Origin: Paramagnetospirillum magnetotacticum MS-1
Lineage (GTDB): Bacteria > Pseudomonadota > Alphaproteobacteria > Rhodospirillales > Magnetospirillaceae
Length of the DNA stretch: 64,000 bases
Assembly: GCF_000829825.1 (NCBI RefSeq)
Contig: NZ_JXSL01000030.1
Span: forward strand, 193,501-257,500
Direction of reading: 5' to 3'
Within the stretch, counting starts at the first letter, position 1; every line of letters begins with the position of its first letter. The notes below the pieces were generated by a model, which saw nothing but the letters and a program-made list of their open reading frames with translations, ran no database searches and was not told where the DNA came from. Shown here in pieces: positions 8,846 through 18,867 of the stretch. The position numbers were made by a program, and so were the translations under genes.

Positions 8846-10077
8846 CGCATCATGTCCGCGTAAGAGAGGAATTCCACCATCTCGCCCGGCGCGATATCGC
8901 CCCGGTCCTCGGGAATGTCCACCAGCCCGTCCGACCAGGTCATGGAGGTCAGTACCCCCGACCCGTCCGAGGGGAACTTGGCCGCCACCAGCCGTCCGTC
9001 CATATGGGCGAGACGGGCGCGCAGATATTCGCGGCGCCCCGGCTTGTGCCTGAAGGCGAAACCGGCCTCGACCGGATAACGGGGCAAGTCGGTCTGGGCG
9101 GCGCCCATCAGTCGCAAAACCATGGGACGGGCGATGGCCATGAAAGTCACCATCACCGCCACCGGATTGCCGGGTAGGCCGACGAAGGGCGTGCCCTTGA
9201 CCTCGCCAAGCGCCACCGGGCGGCCGGGCTTGATGGCCAGACGCCAGAAATCCAGCGAGCCCTGGGCCAGAACGGCGGGCTTCACATGGTCCTCGTCGCC
9301 CACCGACACGCCGCCCGAGGTGAGGATCAGCTGATGCGAAGCGGCCGCTTCGGCCAGGGCGTCCCTGATGACCTCGAAGCGGTCGGGAAGAATGCCCAGA
9401 TCGGTGACCTCGGCGCCGAGCGCGCGCAACAGGCCCGTCGCGGTGAAGCGGTTGGTATCAAAGATACAGCCGGGGGGGAGTTCGGTTCCGGGATTTCTGA
9501 TCTCGTCGCCGGTGGAAAACACGGCGGCCCGAAGCGGCCGGAAGACCTTGAGCGAGGAACGCCCGGTGGCCGCGGCCACGCCCAATTCCTGCGGGCGCAG
9601 GCGGGTGCCCGCATGCAGTACCACCGAACCTTTCGAGATATCCTCGCCCGCCGCGCGCGCATTGTCGCCCTCGGCCAGTTTGGCGGGCAGAGCCACGGAA
9701 CCGCCGAGATCCTTGCAGTCTTCCTGCATGGCCACCGTATCGGCGCCCGTGGGCATGGGCGCGCCGGTGAAGATCCGCACCGCTCCGCCCTGGGGCAGCG
9801 GGCCTTCCAGCGGATGACCGGCGGCTACACGGCCCACCACGGGAAGAATGCCGTCGGCGGGCAGATCGGCGCGACGAAAGGCCCAGCCATCCACCGCCGA
9901 ATTATCATGAGGCGGCACATTGACGCCCGAAACCAGATCCTCGGCCAGGATGCGGCCCAGGGCATGGTGGAGGCCGGTCTCCTCGGTTCCCACGGCGGGC
10001 GACAGCCGCGCTTCCAGCAGGGACAGCGCCTGGGCAACGCTCATCAGATCGGAACCGGCGGCGAAGCGGCCGGTCAC
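8842..10077 (-). CDS. moeA: Molybdopterin molybdenumtransferase MoeA
   Basis: About 411 residues. MoeA inserts molybdate into adenylylated molybdopterin. Seen in the sequence: PPHDNSAVDGWAFR near the N-terminus, GDEIRNPGTELPPG, LTSGGVSVGDEDHVK, and the C-terminal KPGRPVALGEVKGTPFVGLPGNPVA. The start chosen is a GTG whose bases overlap the mobB stop (GTGA). It gives a short leader before LMSVAQAL that matches the placing of LMSLDTAL in E. coli MoeA. An ATG at 10044 would remove 11 residues. It is coupled to mobB upstream and moaD downstream. Confidence 0.93.
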   Translation of the reverse strand: MTGRFAAGSDLMSVAQALSLLEARLSPAVGTEETGLHHALGRILAEDLVSGVNVPPHDNSAVDGWAFRRADLPADGILPVVGRVAAGHPLEGPLPQGGAVRIFTGAPMPTGADTVAMQEDCKDLGGSVALPAKLAEGDNARAAGEDISKGSVVLHAGTRLRPQELGVAAATGRSSLKVFRPLRAAVFSTGDEIRNPGTELPPGCIFDTNRFTATGLLRALGAEVTDLGILPDRFEVIRDALAEAAASHQLILTSGGVSVGDEDHVKPAVLAQGSLDFWRLAIKPGRPVALGEVKGTPFVGLPGNPVAVMVTFMAIARPMVLRLMGAAQTDLPRYPVEAGFAFRHKPGRREYLRARLAHMDGRLVAAKFPSDGSGVLTSMTWSDGLVDIPEDRGDIAPGEMVEFLSYADMMR

Positions 10078-10568
10078 AGCCCGACCGTCCCGGTGATCAG
10101 CCCGCCGATGGCATCGGTGTCGTCCAAGTTCAGTTGGGGCAGCGGGCAATCCGCCACATCATGGTCGCTCACCAGGGCCAACATGCGATCATCCTCGGGC
10201 CAGAAGGGCGGCTTGCCCCCCTCGGCCCGCCAGACTTCCAGGCGCGGATGGGGCCATTGGCGAAAACCCTCCACCAGGACCAGATCCACCGGGCTCATCC
10301 GGGCCAGCAACTGTTCCATGGTGTATTCGGTCTCGTCGCGATATTCGTGCATCAGCGCCCAGCGCCGGGCCGAGGCGATCATCACCTCGGTGGCTCCGGC
10401 TTCCCGATGCTCATAGGAATCCTTGCCCTTTTTGTCCACGTCGAAGGCCTCGTGCGCCTGCTTGACCGTGGAGATGGTGATTCCTTTGGCCCGAAACCAG
10501 GGAACCAGCCGGATGATCAGCGAGGTCTTGCCCATCCCGGAGCGCCCGGAGATGCCAAACACCTTCAT
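10074..10568 (-). CDS. mobB: Molybdopterin-guanine dinucleotide biosynthesis adaptor MobB
   Basis: 164 residues from the ATG that overlaps the pgsA stop (ATGA). The start MKVFGISGRSGMGKTSLI contains a Walker A P-loop (GRSGMGKT). Further MobB features are TVKQAHEAFDVDKKGKDSYEHREAGA and LVLVEGFR. MobB is a GTP-binding helper of MobA in adding GMP to Mo-molybdopterin; the cofactor made is the bis-MGD form used by DMSO-reductase-family enzymes such as the one encoded at 30831-32894. No mobA is seen here. Confidence 0.92.
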   Translation of the reverse strand: MKVFGISGRSGMGKTSLIIRLVPWFRAKGITISTVKQAHEAFDVDKKGKDSYEHREAGATEVMIASARRWALMHEYRDETEYTMEQLLARMSPVDLVLVEGFRQWPHPRLEVWRAEGGKPPFWPEDDRMLALVSDHDVADCPLPQLNLDDTDAIGGLITGTVGL

Positions 10569-11125
10569 TCCGGCGTTTCCCCCATGTGGCGCATGCCCGA
10601 CCGCAGATAGTCCCAGCCGGTGATGATGGTCAGAATGGCGGCCAACCACAGCCCCACCTCGCCCACCAGCCGGGTGGGCATGAAGGTGGCGGCGTCGCCC
10701 ACCAGCAGGACGGGGATTGCGGTCATCTGGATGGCGGTCTTCCACTTGGCCAGTTTGGACACCGGCATGCCGACACGCACCTCGGCCAGGAATTCGCGCA
10801 GGCCCGAGACCAGGATCTCGCGCAGCACGATGACCAGGGCGGGCAGGAAGGACACCGTGCTGAGGCGGTCGAAGGCCGCCAGCATGAACAGCACCGAAGC
10901 CACCAGCAGCTTATCGGCGATGGGGTCGAGGAAACGCCCGAACTTGGACACCTGATTCCACGACCGGGCCAGATAGCCGTCGAACCAGTCGGTGATGGCG
11001 GCGGCCACGAACAGGGTGCAGGCGGCCCAGCGGGCGGCGGCGCCGTCCACATAGAACAGCCCGACCACCAGCGGAATCACGACGATCCGCGAAAGAGTCA
11101 GCAGGTTGGGCAGGCTGGTCAGCAT
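10565..11125 (-). CDS. pgsA: CDP-diacylglycerol-glycerol-3-phosphate 3-phosphatidyltransferase PgsA
   Basis: 186 residues with several hydrophobic segments. It contains the CDP-alcohol phosphotransferase signature D-x2-D-G-x2-A-R-x8-G-x3-D-x3-D in DWFDGYLARSWNQ followed by GRFLDPIADK. It makes phosphatidylglycerophosphate, the first committed step to phosphatidylglycerol and cardiolipin, in the inner membrane. It follows uvrC by 12 bases, a pairing seen in many proteobacteria, and overlaps mobB by four bases. Confidence 0.95.
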   Translation of the reverse strand: MLTSLPNLLTLSRIVVIPLVVGLFYVDGAAARWAACTLFVAAAITDWFDGYLARSWNQVSKFGRFLDPIADKLLVASVLFMLAAFDRLSTVSFLPALVIVLREILVSGLREFLAEVRVGMPVSKLAKWKTAIQMTAIPVLLVGDAATFMPTRLVGEVGLWLAAILTIITGWDYLRSGMRHMGETPE

Positions 11126-11137
11126 GGCGGGCGAATA

Positions 11138-13012
11138 CTAACCCTCGGGATGGAAGTAGTCATGAATCTTTTTGGCCATGGCATGGCTGATTCCCTCGAC
11201 ACTTTCCAGATCGGGCAGCCCCGCCTCGGCCACGGCCTTAGCCGAGCCGAAGTGATGCAGCAAGGCCTTCTTGCGCTTGGGCCCAATGCCGGGCAGCGCG
11301 TCCAGGGTAGACTGCACCAGCCCCTTGGAACGCCGGGCTCGGTGGGTGCCGATGGCGAAGCGATGGGCCTCGTCCCTGAGCCTTTGAAGGAAGTAGAGTA
11401 CCGGATGACGCATCTCCAGGCTGATGGGCTCCTTGCCCGCCAGGAAGAAGCGCTCTTTGCCGGCATTGCGGTCAGGGCCCTTGGCGATGCCCACCAGCAA
11501 GACGTCGTCGATTCCCAATTCCTCCAGCACGCCCAGGGCGGCATTCAGCTGGCCCTTGCCGCCGTCGATCAGCGCCAGATCGGGCCACAGCCCCCGGTCG
11601 CGGTCGGGATCTTCCTTCTGGGCACGGGCAAAGCGCCGGGTCAGCACTTCGCGCATCATGGCGAAATCGTCGCCGGGAGTAAGATCGGTGGAGCGGATGT
11701 TGAACTTGCGATAGGCCGATTTCATCAGACCGTCGGGCCCGGCGACGATCATGGCGCCCACCGCGTCCGAGCCCTGGATGTGGGAATTGTCGTAGACTTC
11801 GATCCGCTCGGGCGGGGTTTCCATCCCGAACAGTTCGGCCACGCCGTCGAGCAATTTACGTTGCGCCCCGCTTTCCGCCATGCGCCGCCCCAGGGCATCG
11901 CGGGCATTGTCCTGGGCGTGCTCCACCAACCGCGTCCGGTCTCCGCGCTTCGGGACCGACAAAGTCACCTTGCGCCCGGCCTTCTCCGACAGAGCCTGGG
12001 CGACGATGTCCGCCTCGGCGGGCTCCAGGGACAGCAGGATCTCCCTGGGCGGCATTTTGTCGGCATAGAACTGCCCCAGGAAGGCGGCCATGATCTCGGG
12101 GGCCTCCTCGCCCTGGGCATGAATGGGGAAATAGGCGCGGCTGCCGTAATTGCAGCCCGAGCGGAAGAAGAAGACCTGAATGCACACCCCGTCGCCCGCC
12201 TGATGCAGGGCGACCACGTCGGCCTCCTCCACCTCGGCGGGGTTGATGTCCTGATGGGCCTGAATGCGGGTCAGGGCGCGGATACGGTCGCGGAACACCG
12301 CCGCCGCCTCGTATTCCATATCCTCGGCCGCGCTTTCCATGCGCGCGGTGAGATCGTGCTGAATGCGGCGGCTTTGGCCCGAGAGGAACGCCCTCGCCTC
12401 CTCCACCAGCCCCAGATACGCGTCGCGGCCGATGCGCTCGACGCAAGGCGCGCTGCACCGCTTGATCTGGAACAGCAGGCACGGACGGGTGCGCGACGCG
12501 AAGACCGAATCCGAGCACGAGCGCAGCAGGAAGGCGCGCTGCAGCGCCGCCAGAGTCTGATTGACCGCGCCAGCGGAAGCGAAGGGACCGAAATACTCGC
12601 CCTTGCGATTGCGCGCGCCGCGATGCTTCAAAACCTGCGGCCAGTCGTGATCATCGGTGATCAGAATATGGGGAAAGCTTTTGTCATCCTTGAGCAGGAT
12701 GTTGTAGCGCGGCCCCAGGCTCTTGATCAGGTTGCTTTCCAAAAGCAGCGCTTCCACCTCGGTCCGGGTGGTCACCACCTCCATGGAAGCGGTCTCGGCA
12801 ATCATGCGCTGGATGCGCAACGGCATGCGCTCGGGCTTGGTATAGGCCACCACCCGCTTCTTCAGGCTCTTGGCCTTGCCCACATAGAGGACGTCGCCCT
12901 TGCCGTTGAGCATGCGGTAAACACCCGGAGCCCCGGTCAGAGTCGCCACCACCTGAGCGATAACACCCACCCCGGCGGCCAGGGGCGTGGCGGAACTGTC
13001 CATCTCGGTCAC
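11138..13012 (-). CDS. uvrC: Excinuclease ABC subunit C
   Basis: 624 residues, normal for UvrC. The N-terminal GIY-YIG nuclease is visible ([21 protein letters not shown] region, residues ~25-100), followed by the cysteine-containing linker ([10 protein letters not shown]), a UVR helix pair, the RNase-H-like 5' nuclease ([32 protein letters not shown]) and a C-terminal helix-hairpin-helix ([20 protein letters not shown]). UvrC cuts on both sides of DNA lesions marked by UvrB. uvrB lies a few kilobases away at 15230-17344. It heads the minus-strand operon that runs to moaE. Confidence 0.97.
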   Translation of the reverse strand: MTEMDSSATPLAAGVGVIAQVVATLTGAPGVYRMLNGKGDVLYVGKAKSLKKRVVAYTKPERMPLRIQRMIAETASMEVVTTRTEVEALLLESNLIKSLGPRYNILLKDDKSFPHILITDDHDWPQVLKHRGARNRKGEYFGPFASAGAVNQTLAALQRAFLLRSCSDSVFASRTRPCLLFQIKRCSAPCVERIGRDAYLGLVEEARAFLSGQSRRIQHDLTARMESAAEDMEYEAAAVFRDRIRALTRIQAHQDINPAEVEEADVVALHQAGDGVCIQVFFFRSGCNYGSRAYFPIHAQGEEAPEIMAAFLGQFYADKMPPREILLSLEPAEADIVAQALSEKAGRKVTLSVPKRGDRTRLVEHAQDNARDALGRRMAESGAQRKLLDGVAELFGMETPPERIEVYDNSHIQGSDAVGAMIVAGPDGLMKSAYRKFNIRSTDLTPGDDFAMMREVLTRRFARAQKEDPDRDRGLWPDLALIDGGKGQLNAALGVLEELGIDDVLLVGIAKGPDRNAGKERFFLAGKEPISLEMRHPVLYFLQRLRDEAHRFAIGTHRARRSKGLVQSTLDALPGIGPKRKKALLHHFGSAKAVAEAGLPDLESVEGISHAMAKKIHDYFHPEG

Positions 13013-13430
13013 GACGTCCCCTTCCGCATACTGAAGGCCTGCGGTTTACCTTAATCTATTCGCAGGGGCAGCAGAATTTCTCTTGCATCGCACGATATCC
13101 ACGGAAACTGTGGATAAGTCTGTTGGCAAACTCCTATGGCGGGGGTTCACCCCTTGAGTCTCCTTGGCTCCTAGCACATTGCCTATTTTTTAGGCGTAGC
13201 TGCCATATCGTTATTTTTCAGACACTTAGCTATGTCAAGTGTAAACAATTGGCAAATATTGGCTTTTTCCCCTGGACAGAATGGCGGGTTCCTGCCAGTT
13301 GCTGCGCCGCAAAAAAGCCTGTGAACAACTTAACACTTCTACCCCTTGGGGCAGAGTCCCAGGCGGAGCCTGGACCGTTGCGCAAGCGGTTCAAAAGTAT
13401 CAGCCGCCGCAACGCAATAAATGGCGCCGC
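13013..13430. other. AT-richer intergenic spacer with a DnaA-box-like site and a hairpin
   Basis: This 418-base stretch has no ORF that I believe. Compared with its surroundings it is AT-rich from about 13170 to 13340. It contains a consensus DnaA box in reverse (TGTGGATAA at 13107-13115), a nearby partial box (TATCCAC, 13098-13104), a TGTGAACAA at about 13320 and a hairpin (CCAGGC/GCCTGG) near 13360-13376. On the minus strand it separates the end of the SDR gene from the uvrC promoter, so it should hold the uvrC promoter and probably a terminator. Confidence 0.4.
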
Positions 13431-14210
13431 TCACTCGTCGGGCACATTCGCGTCCCAGGCCCAGCCCAGATGCTGACCACCATCCAATGCGATCATTTGC
13501 CCCGTGATGGATGGTGTGGCCAGCAGGAAGCGAAGGGTCCGGCACACTTCGCCGGGCGAGGTGCCGCGCGCCAGGGGCAGTTGCGCCACCTGGGCGGCGA
13601 ACTGGGCCTCGGTCTGGCGGACACTGGGCAGGGCCGGGCCGGGACCGATCCCCACCACCCGGATGCGGGGCGCCAGGGCCAGGGCCAGAGTCTGGGTGGC
13701 GGCCCACAGGGCGGCCTTGGACAGGGTGTAGCTGGTGAAATGGGGGGTAAGGCTCCAGACCCGCTGATCCAGCAGATTGACCACCAGTCCCTCGGCACCG
13801 TCGGGCAGCCCTTTGGCGAATTCTTGGGTCAGCACGAAGGGGGCGCGGAGATTGACCTCCATATGAAGGTCCCAACTGGCCCGCGTCGCCCCCAGGGCGT
13901 CATCCCTTTCAAAGACCGAAGCATTGTTGACCAGCAGGCCCAGCGGCCCCACGGCGGCCTCGGAGGCGGCGACCAGGGCGGCCACCTGTTCCTCGCAGGC
14001 CAGATCGGCGGCCACGGCCACGGCACGCCCGCCTGCCTGAGTGATCTCGGCAACCACGGCCAGAGCCTCTTCGGCGGAATGGTGGTAATGCACGGCCACG
14101 GCAAAGCCCTGGCGGGCCAGATCCAGCGCCACTTCCCGCCCGATCCGCCGCCCTGCCCCGGTCACCAGCGCCGATCGCGGCAAAAGAGGCGAAGGGCCGC
14201 TTTCGGTCAT
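13431..14210 (-). CDS. Short-chain dehydrogenase/reductase (pteridine-reductase/FolM-like)
   Basis: 259 residues from the ATG that shares one base with the upstream kinase-like stop (TGATG). The Rossmann signature is ALVTGAGRRIGREVA, an arginine-containing TGxxxRIG as in NADPH-dependent pteridine reductases (FolM, PTR1). The NNAS motif (LLVNNASVFERD) and the catalytic Y-x3-K (SYTLSKAALW) are present. The VWSLTPHF stretch before the catalytic Tyr and the C-terminal TGQMIALDGGQHL also fit FolM-like enzymes. Likely role: reduction of dihydromonapterin or dihydrofolate. The exact substrate is inferred from motifs only. Coupling to a kinase-like gene is unusual. Confidence 0.85.
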   Translation of the reverse strand: MTESGPSPLLPRSALVTGAGRRIGREVALDLARQGFAVAVHYHHSAEEALAVVAEITQAGGRAVAVAADLACEEQVAALVAASEAAVGPLGLLVNNASVFERDDALGATRASWDLHMEVNLRAPFVLTQEFAKGLPDGAEGLVVNLLDQRVWSLTPHFTSYTLSKAALWAATQTLALALAPRIRVVGIGPGPALPSVRQTEAQFAAQVAQLPLARGTSPGEVCRTLRFLLATPSITGQMIALDGGQHLGWAWDANVPDE

Positions 14211-15118
14211 CAGGACTCGGCGGCCATGGCTTGGGGGCGGGACTTGTTGGCGACCACCTGGACCGTAGGCTTGACGGCGGCGGGACGCGACGGCGCAGGC
14301 ACGCGCTCCAGCCCCCCCAGCACATCGCCCGCATGGGGCGGGCGGCGCGACGGCTCGTGATCGGTGCAAGCCGCGATCAGATCGACCAACGGGGCGGGGA
14401 AGCCGCCGGGCAGCACCGCCGGAGCCGACAGATCGGGCAAGCCGCCGATCAGCAGGCGATAGGCCAGAATCCCTAAGGAATAGACATCGGCGCGGGAATC
14501 GACGGCGGTGGCGTTCTCCATCTGCTCGGGTGCGGTATAGGCGGCGTCGCCCATCCAGAATCCGGGCAGGGGAAGATTCTTCTCCGCCAGTTTGATCAGC
14601 GAGAAATCGCATAACCGGACGGCGCCGTTCTGAGGCGCCGACAACAGAACGTTGGAGGGCTTGAGAAAGCGGTGCACCAGGCCGCGCTTATGCATGGCCA
14701 GAACCGCCGACGACAACTGGCGCATCACCAGCATGGCGCGGCTGCCGTTCATGCGGCGCGGCCGGTCGCGCTCGGGCGCGGCCTCGGCATCGGCGGCGCT
14801 GGCGAAATCCTTGCCGATCTCATAGGGCAGATGGGCCGCCATATAGGGCATGACGAAATAGGGCCGCCCGTCGGCCAGTTGCTCCAGCGTCTTGACGCCG
14901 ATGATATAGGGGTGGTCGAAGGAGGCCAGCACCCGCGCCTCGGTGAGGAAACGGGCCAGTTGCTGCGCCGGGCTCAGCAGACTGTCGTCACCCGGCTTGG
15001 GATCGAACAGCTTGACCGCCACCGGGACCTGCAGGTCCGGATCGTGACACAGGAAGACCCGATCATAGCCGGTGGTGACCACCGCCGTATGAATGACGTA
15101 TTTACCGATTCGCTCCAT
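14210..15118 (-). CDS. Serine/threonine protein kinase-like protein, catalytic Asp missing
   Basis: 302 residues from the ATG at 15118 (MERIGKYV); a start at 15151 would add 11 residues. Hanks-type kinase landmarks are VAVKLF (ATP-binding Lys), FLTEARVLASFDHPYI (helix C Glu), KPSNVLL, GDAAYTAPEQ (APE motif) and SRADVYSLGILAYRLL. The catalytic loop, however, reads HRFLKPSN where active kinases have HRDLKPxN, so the catalytic base is Phe, and DFG is DFS. There is no transmembrane segment or PASTA domain. It may be a pseudokinase or an atypical kinase; Lys and the metal-binding Asp remain, so ATP binding is possible. It is translationally coupled to the SDR reductase downstream. Confidence 0.85.
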   Translation of the reverse strand: MERIGKYVIHTAVVTTGYDRVFLCHDPDLQVPVAVKLFDPKPGDDSLLSPAQQLARFLTEARVLASFDHPYIIGVKTLEQLADGRPYFVMPYMAAHLPYEIGKDFASAADAEAAPERDRPRRMNGSRAMLVMRQLSSAVLAMHKRGLVHRFLKPSNVLLSAPQNGAVRLCDFSLIKLAEKNLPLPGFWMGDAAYTAPEQMENATAVDSRADVYSLGILAYRLLIGGLPDLSAPAVLPGGFPAPLVDLIAACTDHEPSRRPPHAGDVLGGLERVPAPSRPAAVKPTVQVVANKSRPQAMAAES

Positions 15119-15229
15119 GAGCCTATCCGTGCTCCATCCCTGCCGGCACACTACCGGCCCCGTCCTCAGATACGTACTCTAACAGAGTAAAATGCGCTCG
15201 TCCCCATGACCGATGGGTAGATACGGAAT

Positions 15230-17344
15230 TCAGCCGCGCTTTCGTCCCCGCCCCTTGGGCTTGCCAGTGGATCGGGGGCGGCTTTTGGACCCCAGATCCA
15301 CCTCGATGCCCAAATCCAGCGCCTCGAGCCTGCGCAATTCGTCGCGCAGACGGGCCGCTTCCTCGAATTCCAGATCGGCGGCGGCGGCCTTCATGCGCTT
15401 TTCGATATCGGCCTTGACCGTGGCCAGATTGTGCCCGACCCCGTGTTTGATCCCGCTATCACCGGTGCCCACGGTGACGTAATCGGCCTCATAGACGCTG
15501 TCCATCACGTCGGACACCGCCTTCCTGATGCCTTCCGGAGTGATGCCGTGGGCGGCGTTATAGGCCTGCTGCTTGTCGCGCCTCCGGTTGGTCTCGGCCA
15601 AGGCGTATTCCAGCGAGGCGGTCATCTTGTCGGCGTAAAGGATCACGCGGCCGTCGATATTGCGCGCGGCGCGCCCGATGGTCTGGATCAGCGAGGTCTT
15701 GGAGCGCAAGAATCCTTCCTTGTCCGCATCCAGAATGGCCACCAGTGAACATTCGGGAATATCGAGACCTTCGCGCAGCAGATTGATGCCGATCAAAACG
15801 TCAAAGGCGCCCAGGCGCAGATCGCGGATGATCTCGATACGCTCGAGCGTGTCGATGTCGGAATGCAGGTAGCGCACCCTGACGCCGTTATCGTGCATGT
15901 ACTCGGTCAGATCCTCGGCCATGCGCTTGGTCAACGTGGTGACCAGGGTGCGGTTGCCGAGCCGCGCCATCTGGCGCACCTCGCCCAGCAGATCGTCCAC
16001 CTGATGCTCGACGGGACGCACGATGCAGACCGGGTCGATCAGTCCGGTGGGGCGGATCACCTGTTCGGTGAAGACGCCTCCGGTGCGTTCCATCTCCCAC
16101 GGGCCGGGCGTGGCCGAGACATAGACGGTCTGAGGCCGCATCAGCTCCCATTCCTCGAACTTCAGGGGCCGGTTGTCGATGCAGGACGGCAGGCGGAAGC
16201 CGAACTCGGCCAGAACGCTTTTGCGGTTGAAGTCGCCCCGGTACATGCCGCCGATCTGCGGCACGGTGACATGGCTTTCATCGACGATCAGCAGGGCGTC
16301 TTCGGGCAGATATTCGAACAATGTGGGCGGCGGGTCGCCGGGACGGCGCCCGGTGAGATAGCGGGAATAGTTCTCGATGCTTTTGCAGTGGCCGGTGGTC
16401 TCCAGCATCTCCAGATCGAAATTGGTGCGCTGCTCCAGCCTTTGGGCTTCCAGCAGCTTGCCCTCGGCATGGAAGCGCTCCAGCGTCTCCTTCAGCTCCG
16501 CCTTGATGCCCTTGATGGCCTGGGTGATGGTGGGCCGCGGCGTCACATAGTGGCTGGACGGGTAGACCGTGACCTCGGACAGGGAGCAGGTCTTTTCCCC
16601 CGTCAGCGGGTCGAACTCGTTGATGGCTTCGATCTCGTCGCCGAACAGGGACAGGCGCCAGGCCCTATCCTCATAGTGGACGGGGAAGATTTCCACCGCA
16701 TCGCCTCTGACCCGGAAAGTGCCGCGCTCGAAGGCGGCGTCGTTTCGGGTGTATTGCAACTCCACCAGCCGCTTCAACAGGTCGGAGCGGTCGATGCATT
16801 CCCCCACCTTCAACGCCACCGTCATGCGGGCATAGGATTCCACCGAGCCAATGCCATAGATGCACGACACCGAGGCCACTAAGATCACATCGCGCCGTTC
16901 CAGAAGTGCGCGCGTCGCCGCATGGCGCATGCGGTCGATCTGCTCGTTGACCGCCGAATCCTTCTCGATATAGGTGTCGGTGCGCGGGATATAGGCTTCG
17001 GGCTGGTAGTAGTCGTAATAGGAGACGAAATACTCCACCGCATTGTCGGGGAAAAAGCCCTTCATCTCGGCATAAAGCTGGGCGGCCAGTGTCTTGTTAG
17101 GGGCCAGAACCAAGGCCGGGCGCTTGGTGCGCGCGATGACATGGGCCATGGTGAAGGTCTTGCCCGAGCCGGTGACGCCCAGCAGAACCTGATCGCGCTC
17201 CTCGGCCACCACGCCCGCCGACAATTCGTCGATGGCCTGGGGCTGATCGCCCGCGGGCTGGTAATCGGAGACGATCTTGAACTCCACATCCCCTTCGGGC
17301 AGAGGCGGGCGTTCCATAAAGTCGAAGGGCAGAGGACGGGTCAT
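15230..17344 (-). CDS. uvrB: Excinuclease ABC subunit B
   Basis: 704 residues. Helicase motif I is [12 protein letters not shown]. The DNA-inserting beta-hairpin is visible ([14 protein letters not shown]), as are the DEAH-like box ([13 protein letters not shown]), motif VI ([15 protein letters not shown]) and a C-terminal UVR domain ([17 protein letters not shown]) ending in a basic tail. UvrB verifies damage after UvrA hand-off and recruits UvrC. Its ATG overlaps the RluA-like stop by four bases, so the two are coupled. I see no clear terminator in 15119-15229. Confidence 0.97.
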   Translation of the reverse strand: MTRPLPFDFMERPPLPEGDVEFKIVSDYQPAGDQPQAIDELSAGVVAEERDQVLLGVTGSGKTFTMAHVIARTKRPALVLAPNKTLAAQLYAEMKGFFPDNAVEYFVSYYDYYQPEAYIPRTDTYIEKDSAVNEQIDRMRHAATRALLERRDVILVASVSCIYGIGSVESYARMTVALKVGECIDRSDLLKRLVELQYTRNDAAFERGTFRVRGDAVEIFPVHYEDRAWRLSLFGDEIEAINEFDPLTGEKTCSLSEVTVYPSSHYVTPRPTITQAIKGIKAELKETLERFHAEGKLLEAQRLEQRTNFDLEMLETTGHCKSIENYSRYLTGRRPGDPPPTLFEYLPEDALLIVDESHVTVPQIGGMYRGDFNRKSVLAEFGFRLPSCIDNRPLKFEEWELMRPQTVYVSATPGPWEMERTGGVFTEQVIRPTGLIDPVCIVRPVEHQVDDLLGEVRQMARLGNRTLVTTLTKRMAEDLTEYMHDNGVRVRYLHSDIDTLERIEIIRDLRLGAFDVLIGINLLREGLDIPECSLVAILDADKEGFLRSKTSLIQTIGRAARNIDGRVILYADKMTASLEYALAETNRRRDKQQAYNAAHGITPEGIRKAVSDVMDSVYEADYVTVGTGDSGIKHGVGHNLATVKADIEKRMKAAAADLEFEEAARLRDELRRLEALDLGIEVDLGSKSRPRSTGKPKGRGRKRG

Positions 17345-18039
17345 GATGGCCTAGTATCCTCCCGCCATCCGCAAACCCGCAAGGCCTCGACCATGTGGCC
17401 CGGCGGCGGGGCCGTGACCCGCACCGGGTCCTTGGACGGAGATAGCGCGGGGAAGGACACTTCGCGGGCCAGCAAATGCAGCCGTGTCATGGTCTCCGGG
17501 TCGGGACCGTAATAGGCATCACCCAACAGGGGACAGCCCAGATGCTGGGCGTGAATGCGGATCTGGTGGGTGCGCCCGGTGCGCGGTCGCCACTCGATCC
17601 AGGACAAACCGCCGCCCCGCCCCAATACCGACCAGTCGGTAATAGAACTCTGCCCCGCCGGATCGACCTTGATGCGCCAGCCCTGGCCTCTGCCTGAGAC
17701 TTTGAGCAGCGGAGCATCCACGGTGCCGCTATCGCCCTCGGGCGATCCATGACAGACCGACCAGTATAGTTTCTCCACCCGGTGATGCTCGAACATGCGG
17801 CCCAGGCGTTTGATGGATTTGGCGTGGCGGCCCAGAATCAAACAACCCGATGTATCGCGGTCCAGACGGTGGGCGAGCTTGGGCGCCTCGGCCCAGCCGA
17901 AGGCCAGGGGCCCAAGATAGAGTTCCAGGTGATCGGGCGAATTGGGTCCGGCATGCACGGCGAGGCCGGCGGGCTTGTCCAGAACGATGACGTCCTGGTC
18001 CTTGTAGAGCACGCGGGAGAGGATTTCGTCGGGGGTCAT
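17341..18039 (-). CDS. RluA-family RNA pseudouridine synthase
   Basis: 232 residues containing the family active site with the catalytic Asp, [14 protein letters not shown], preceded by [15 protein letters not shown] and followed by [13 protein letters not shown]. RluA-type enzymes isomerise uridines in 23S rRNA or tRNA. There is no S4 domain at the N-terminus, which favours the RluA/TruC-like subgroup, but the target base cannot be told from sequence. It is the first gene of the pair with uvrB (ATGA overlap) and diverges from the sugar cassette at 18136. Confidence 0.9.
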   Translation of the reverse strand: MTPDEILSRVLYKDQDVIVLDKPAGLAVHAGPNSPDHLELYLGPLAFGWAEAPKLAHRLDRDTSGCLILGRHAKSIKRLGRMFEHHRVEKLYWSVCHGSPEGDSGTVDAPLLKVSGRGQGWRIKVDPAGQSSITDWSVLGRGGGLSWIEWRPRTGRTHQIRIHAQHLGCPLLGDAYYGPDPETMTRLHLLAREVSFPALSPSKDPVRVTAPPPGHMVEALRVCGWREDTRPS

Positions 18040-18135
18040 GGCCGGGTTTCTACCACGGGACAGGGCTTGGGCTTAAGCCGATCTTAACGGCGCGCCCCTA
18101 CCCTTTTGTCATCCAAAGGAGTGACGCCCCGCAAA

Positions 18136-18867
18136 ATGAAGATCATCGCCACCATCGAGGCGCGCATGACCTCGTCGCGCCTGCCGGGCAAGGTCCTACT
18201 TCCCGCCCAAGGCAAGCCCATGCTGGCCCGCATGGTCGAACGCCTCAAGCTGGTCCCATCCCTGGACGGCATCGTGGTGGCCACCACGGTCAACGCCACC
18301 GACGACCCCATCGAAGCCCTGGCGGCGGAGCTTGGCATCGGCTGCTGGCGCGGTTCCGAAGATGATGTGCTGGCCCGCGTTCTCGACGCCGCCCATGCCT
18401 TCGAGGCCGATGTCATCGTCGAACTCACCGGCGACTGCCCGCTGATCGACCCCAAGATCGTCGAGCACTGCATCCGGACTTACCGCGAGGCGCAAGCGGA
18501 CTATCTCTCCAATGTCTTGGAACGGAGCTTTCCCATCGGCATGGATACCCAGGTCTTCGCCACCAAGATCCTCGACGACGCGGCGCGCCGCACCGATGAC
18601 CCCACCGATCACGAGCATGTCAGCCTCTACATCTACCGCCACCCGGAACTGTATTCCCTGAAGAACGTGGCGGCGCCGCCCGAACTGCACGATCCCGATC
18701 TGCGGCTGACGCTGGACACGCCCCAGGACTACCAGTTGATCGATCAGGTCTTTGCGGCGCTGCTGCCCCAGGGAGCGGACTTTTCCTTAGGCGACATCCT
18801 GGCTCTGCTGAAGGCGCGGCCCCAATTGCGCAAGATCAACGACCATGTCGCGCATCGCTGGGTCTGA
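18136..18867 (+). CDS. Cytidylyltransferase, SpsF/acylneuraminate type
   Basis: 243 residues. The start MKIIATIEARMTSSRLPGKVL carries the nucleotide-binding R-M-x-S-x-R-L-P-G-K pattern of NeuA/KdsB/SpsF-like enzymes, and VELTGDCPLIDP carries the metal-binding Asp. It probably activates a sugar acid or related sugar as a CMP derivative. The ATG at 18136 is chosen because it begins the conserved core; AAAGGAG lies 14 bases upstream, further than ideal. It is the first gene of a four-gene operon, overlapping the next gene by 23 bases. No NeuB-type synthase is nearby, so the substrate must come from elsewhere or the product is not a nonulosonate. Confidence 0.85.
   Translation: MKIIATIEARMTSSRLPGKVLLPAQGKPMLARMVERLKLVPSLDGIVVATTVNATDDPIEALAAELGIGCWRGSEDDVLARVLDAAHAFEADVIVELTGDCPLIDPKIVEHCIRTYREAQADYLSNVLERSFPIGMDTQVFATKILDDAARRTDDPTDHEHVSLYIYRHPELYSLKNVAAPPELHDPDLRLTLDTPQDYQLIDQVFAALLPQGADFSLGDILALLKARPQLRKINDHVAHRWV

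Noticed and set aside
10586-13054. 822-residue plus-strand ORF across pgsA and uvrC
   Set aside because: Antisense to two genes with unmistakable motifs; composition is of shadow type.
13123-13476. 117-residue plus-strand ORF in the uvrC-SDR spacer
   Set aside because: Cys/Ser/Arg-rich, no ribosome site, overlaps the SDR end on the other strand and shows no protein-like periodicity.
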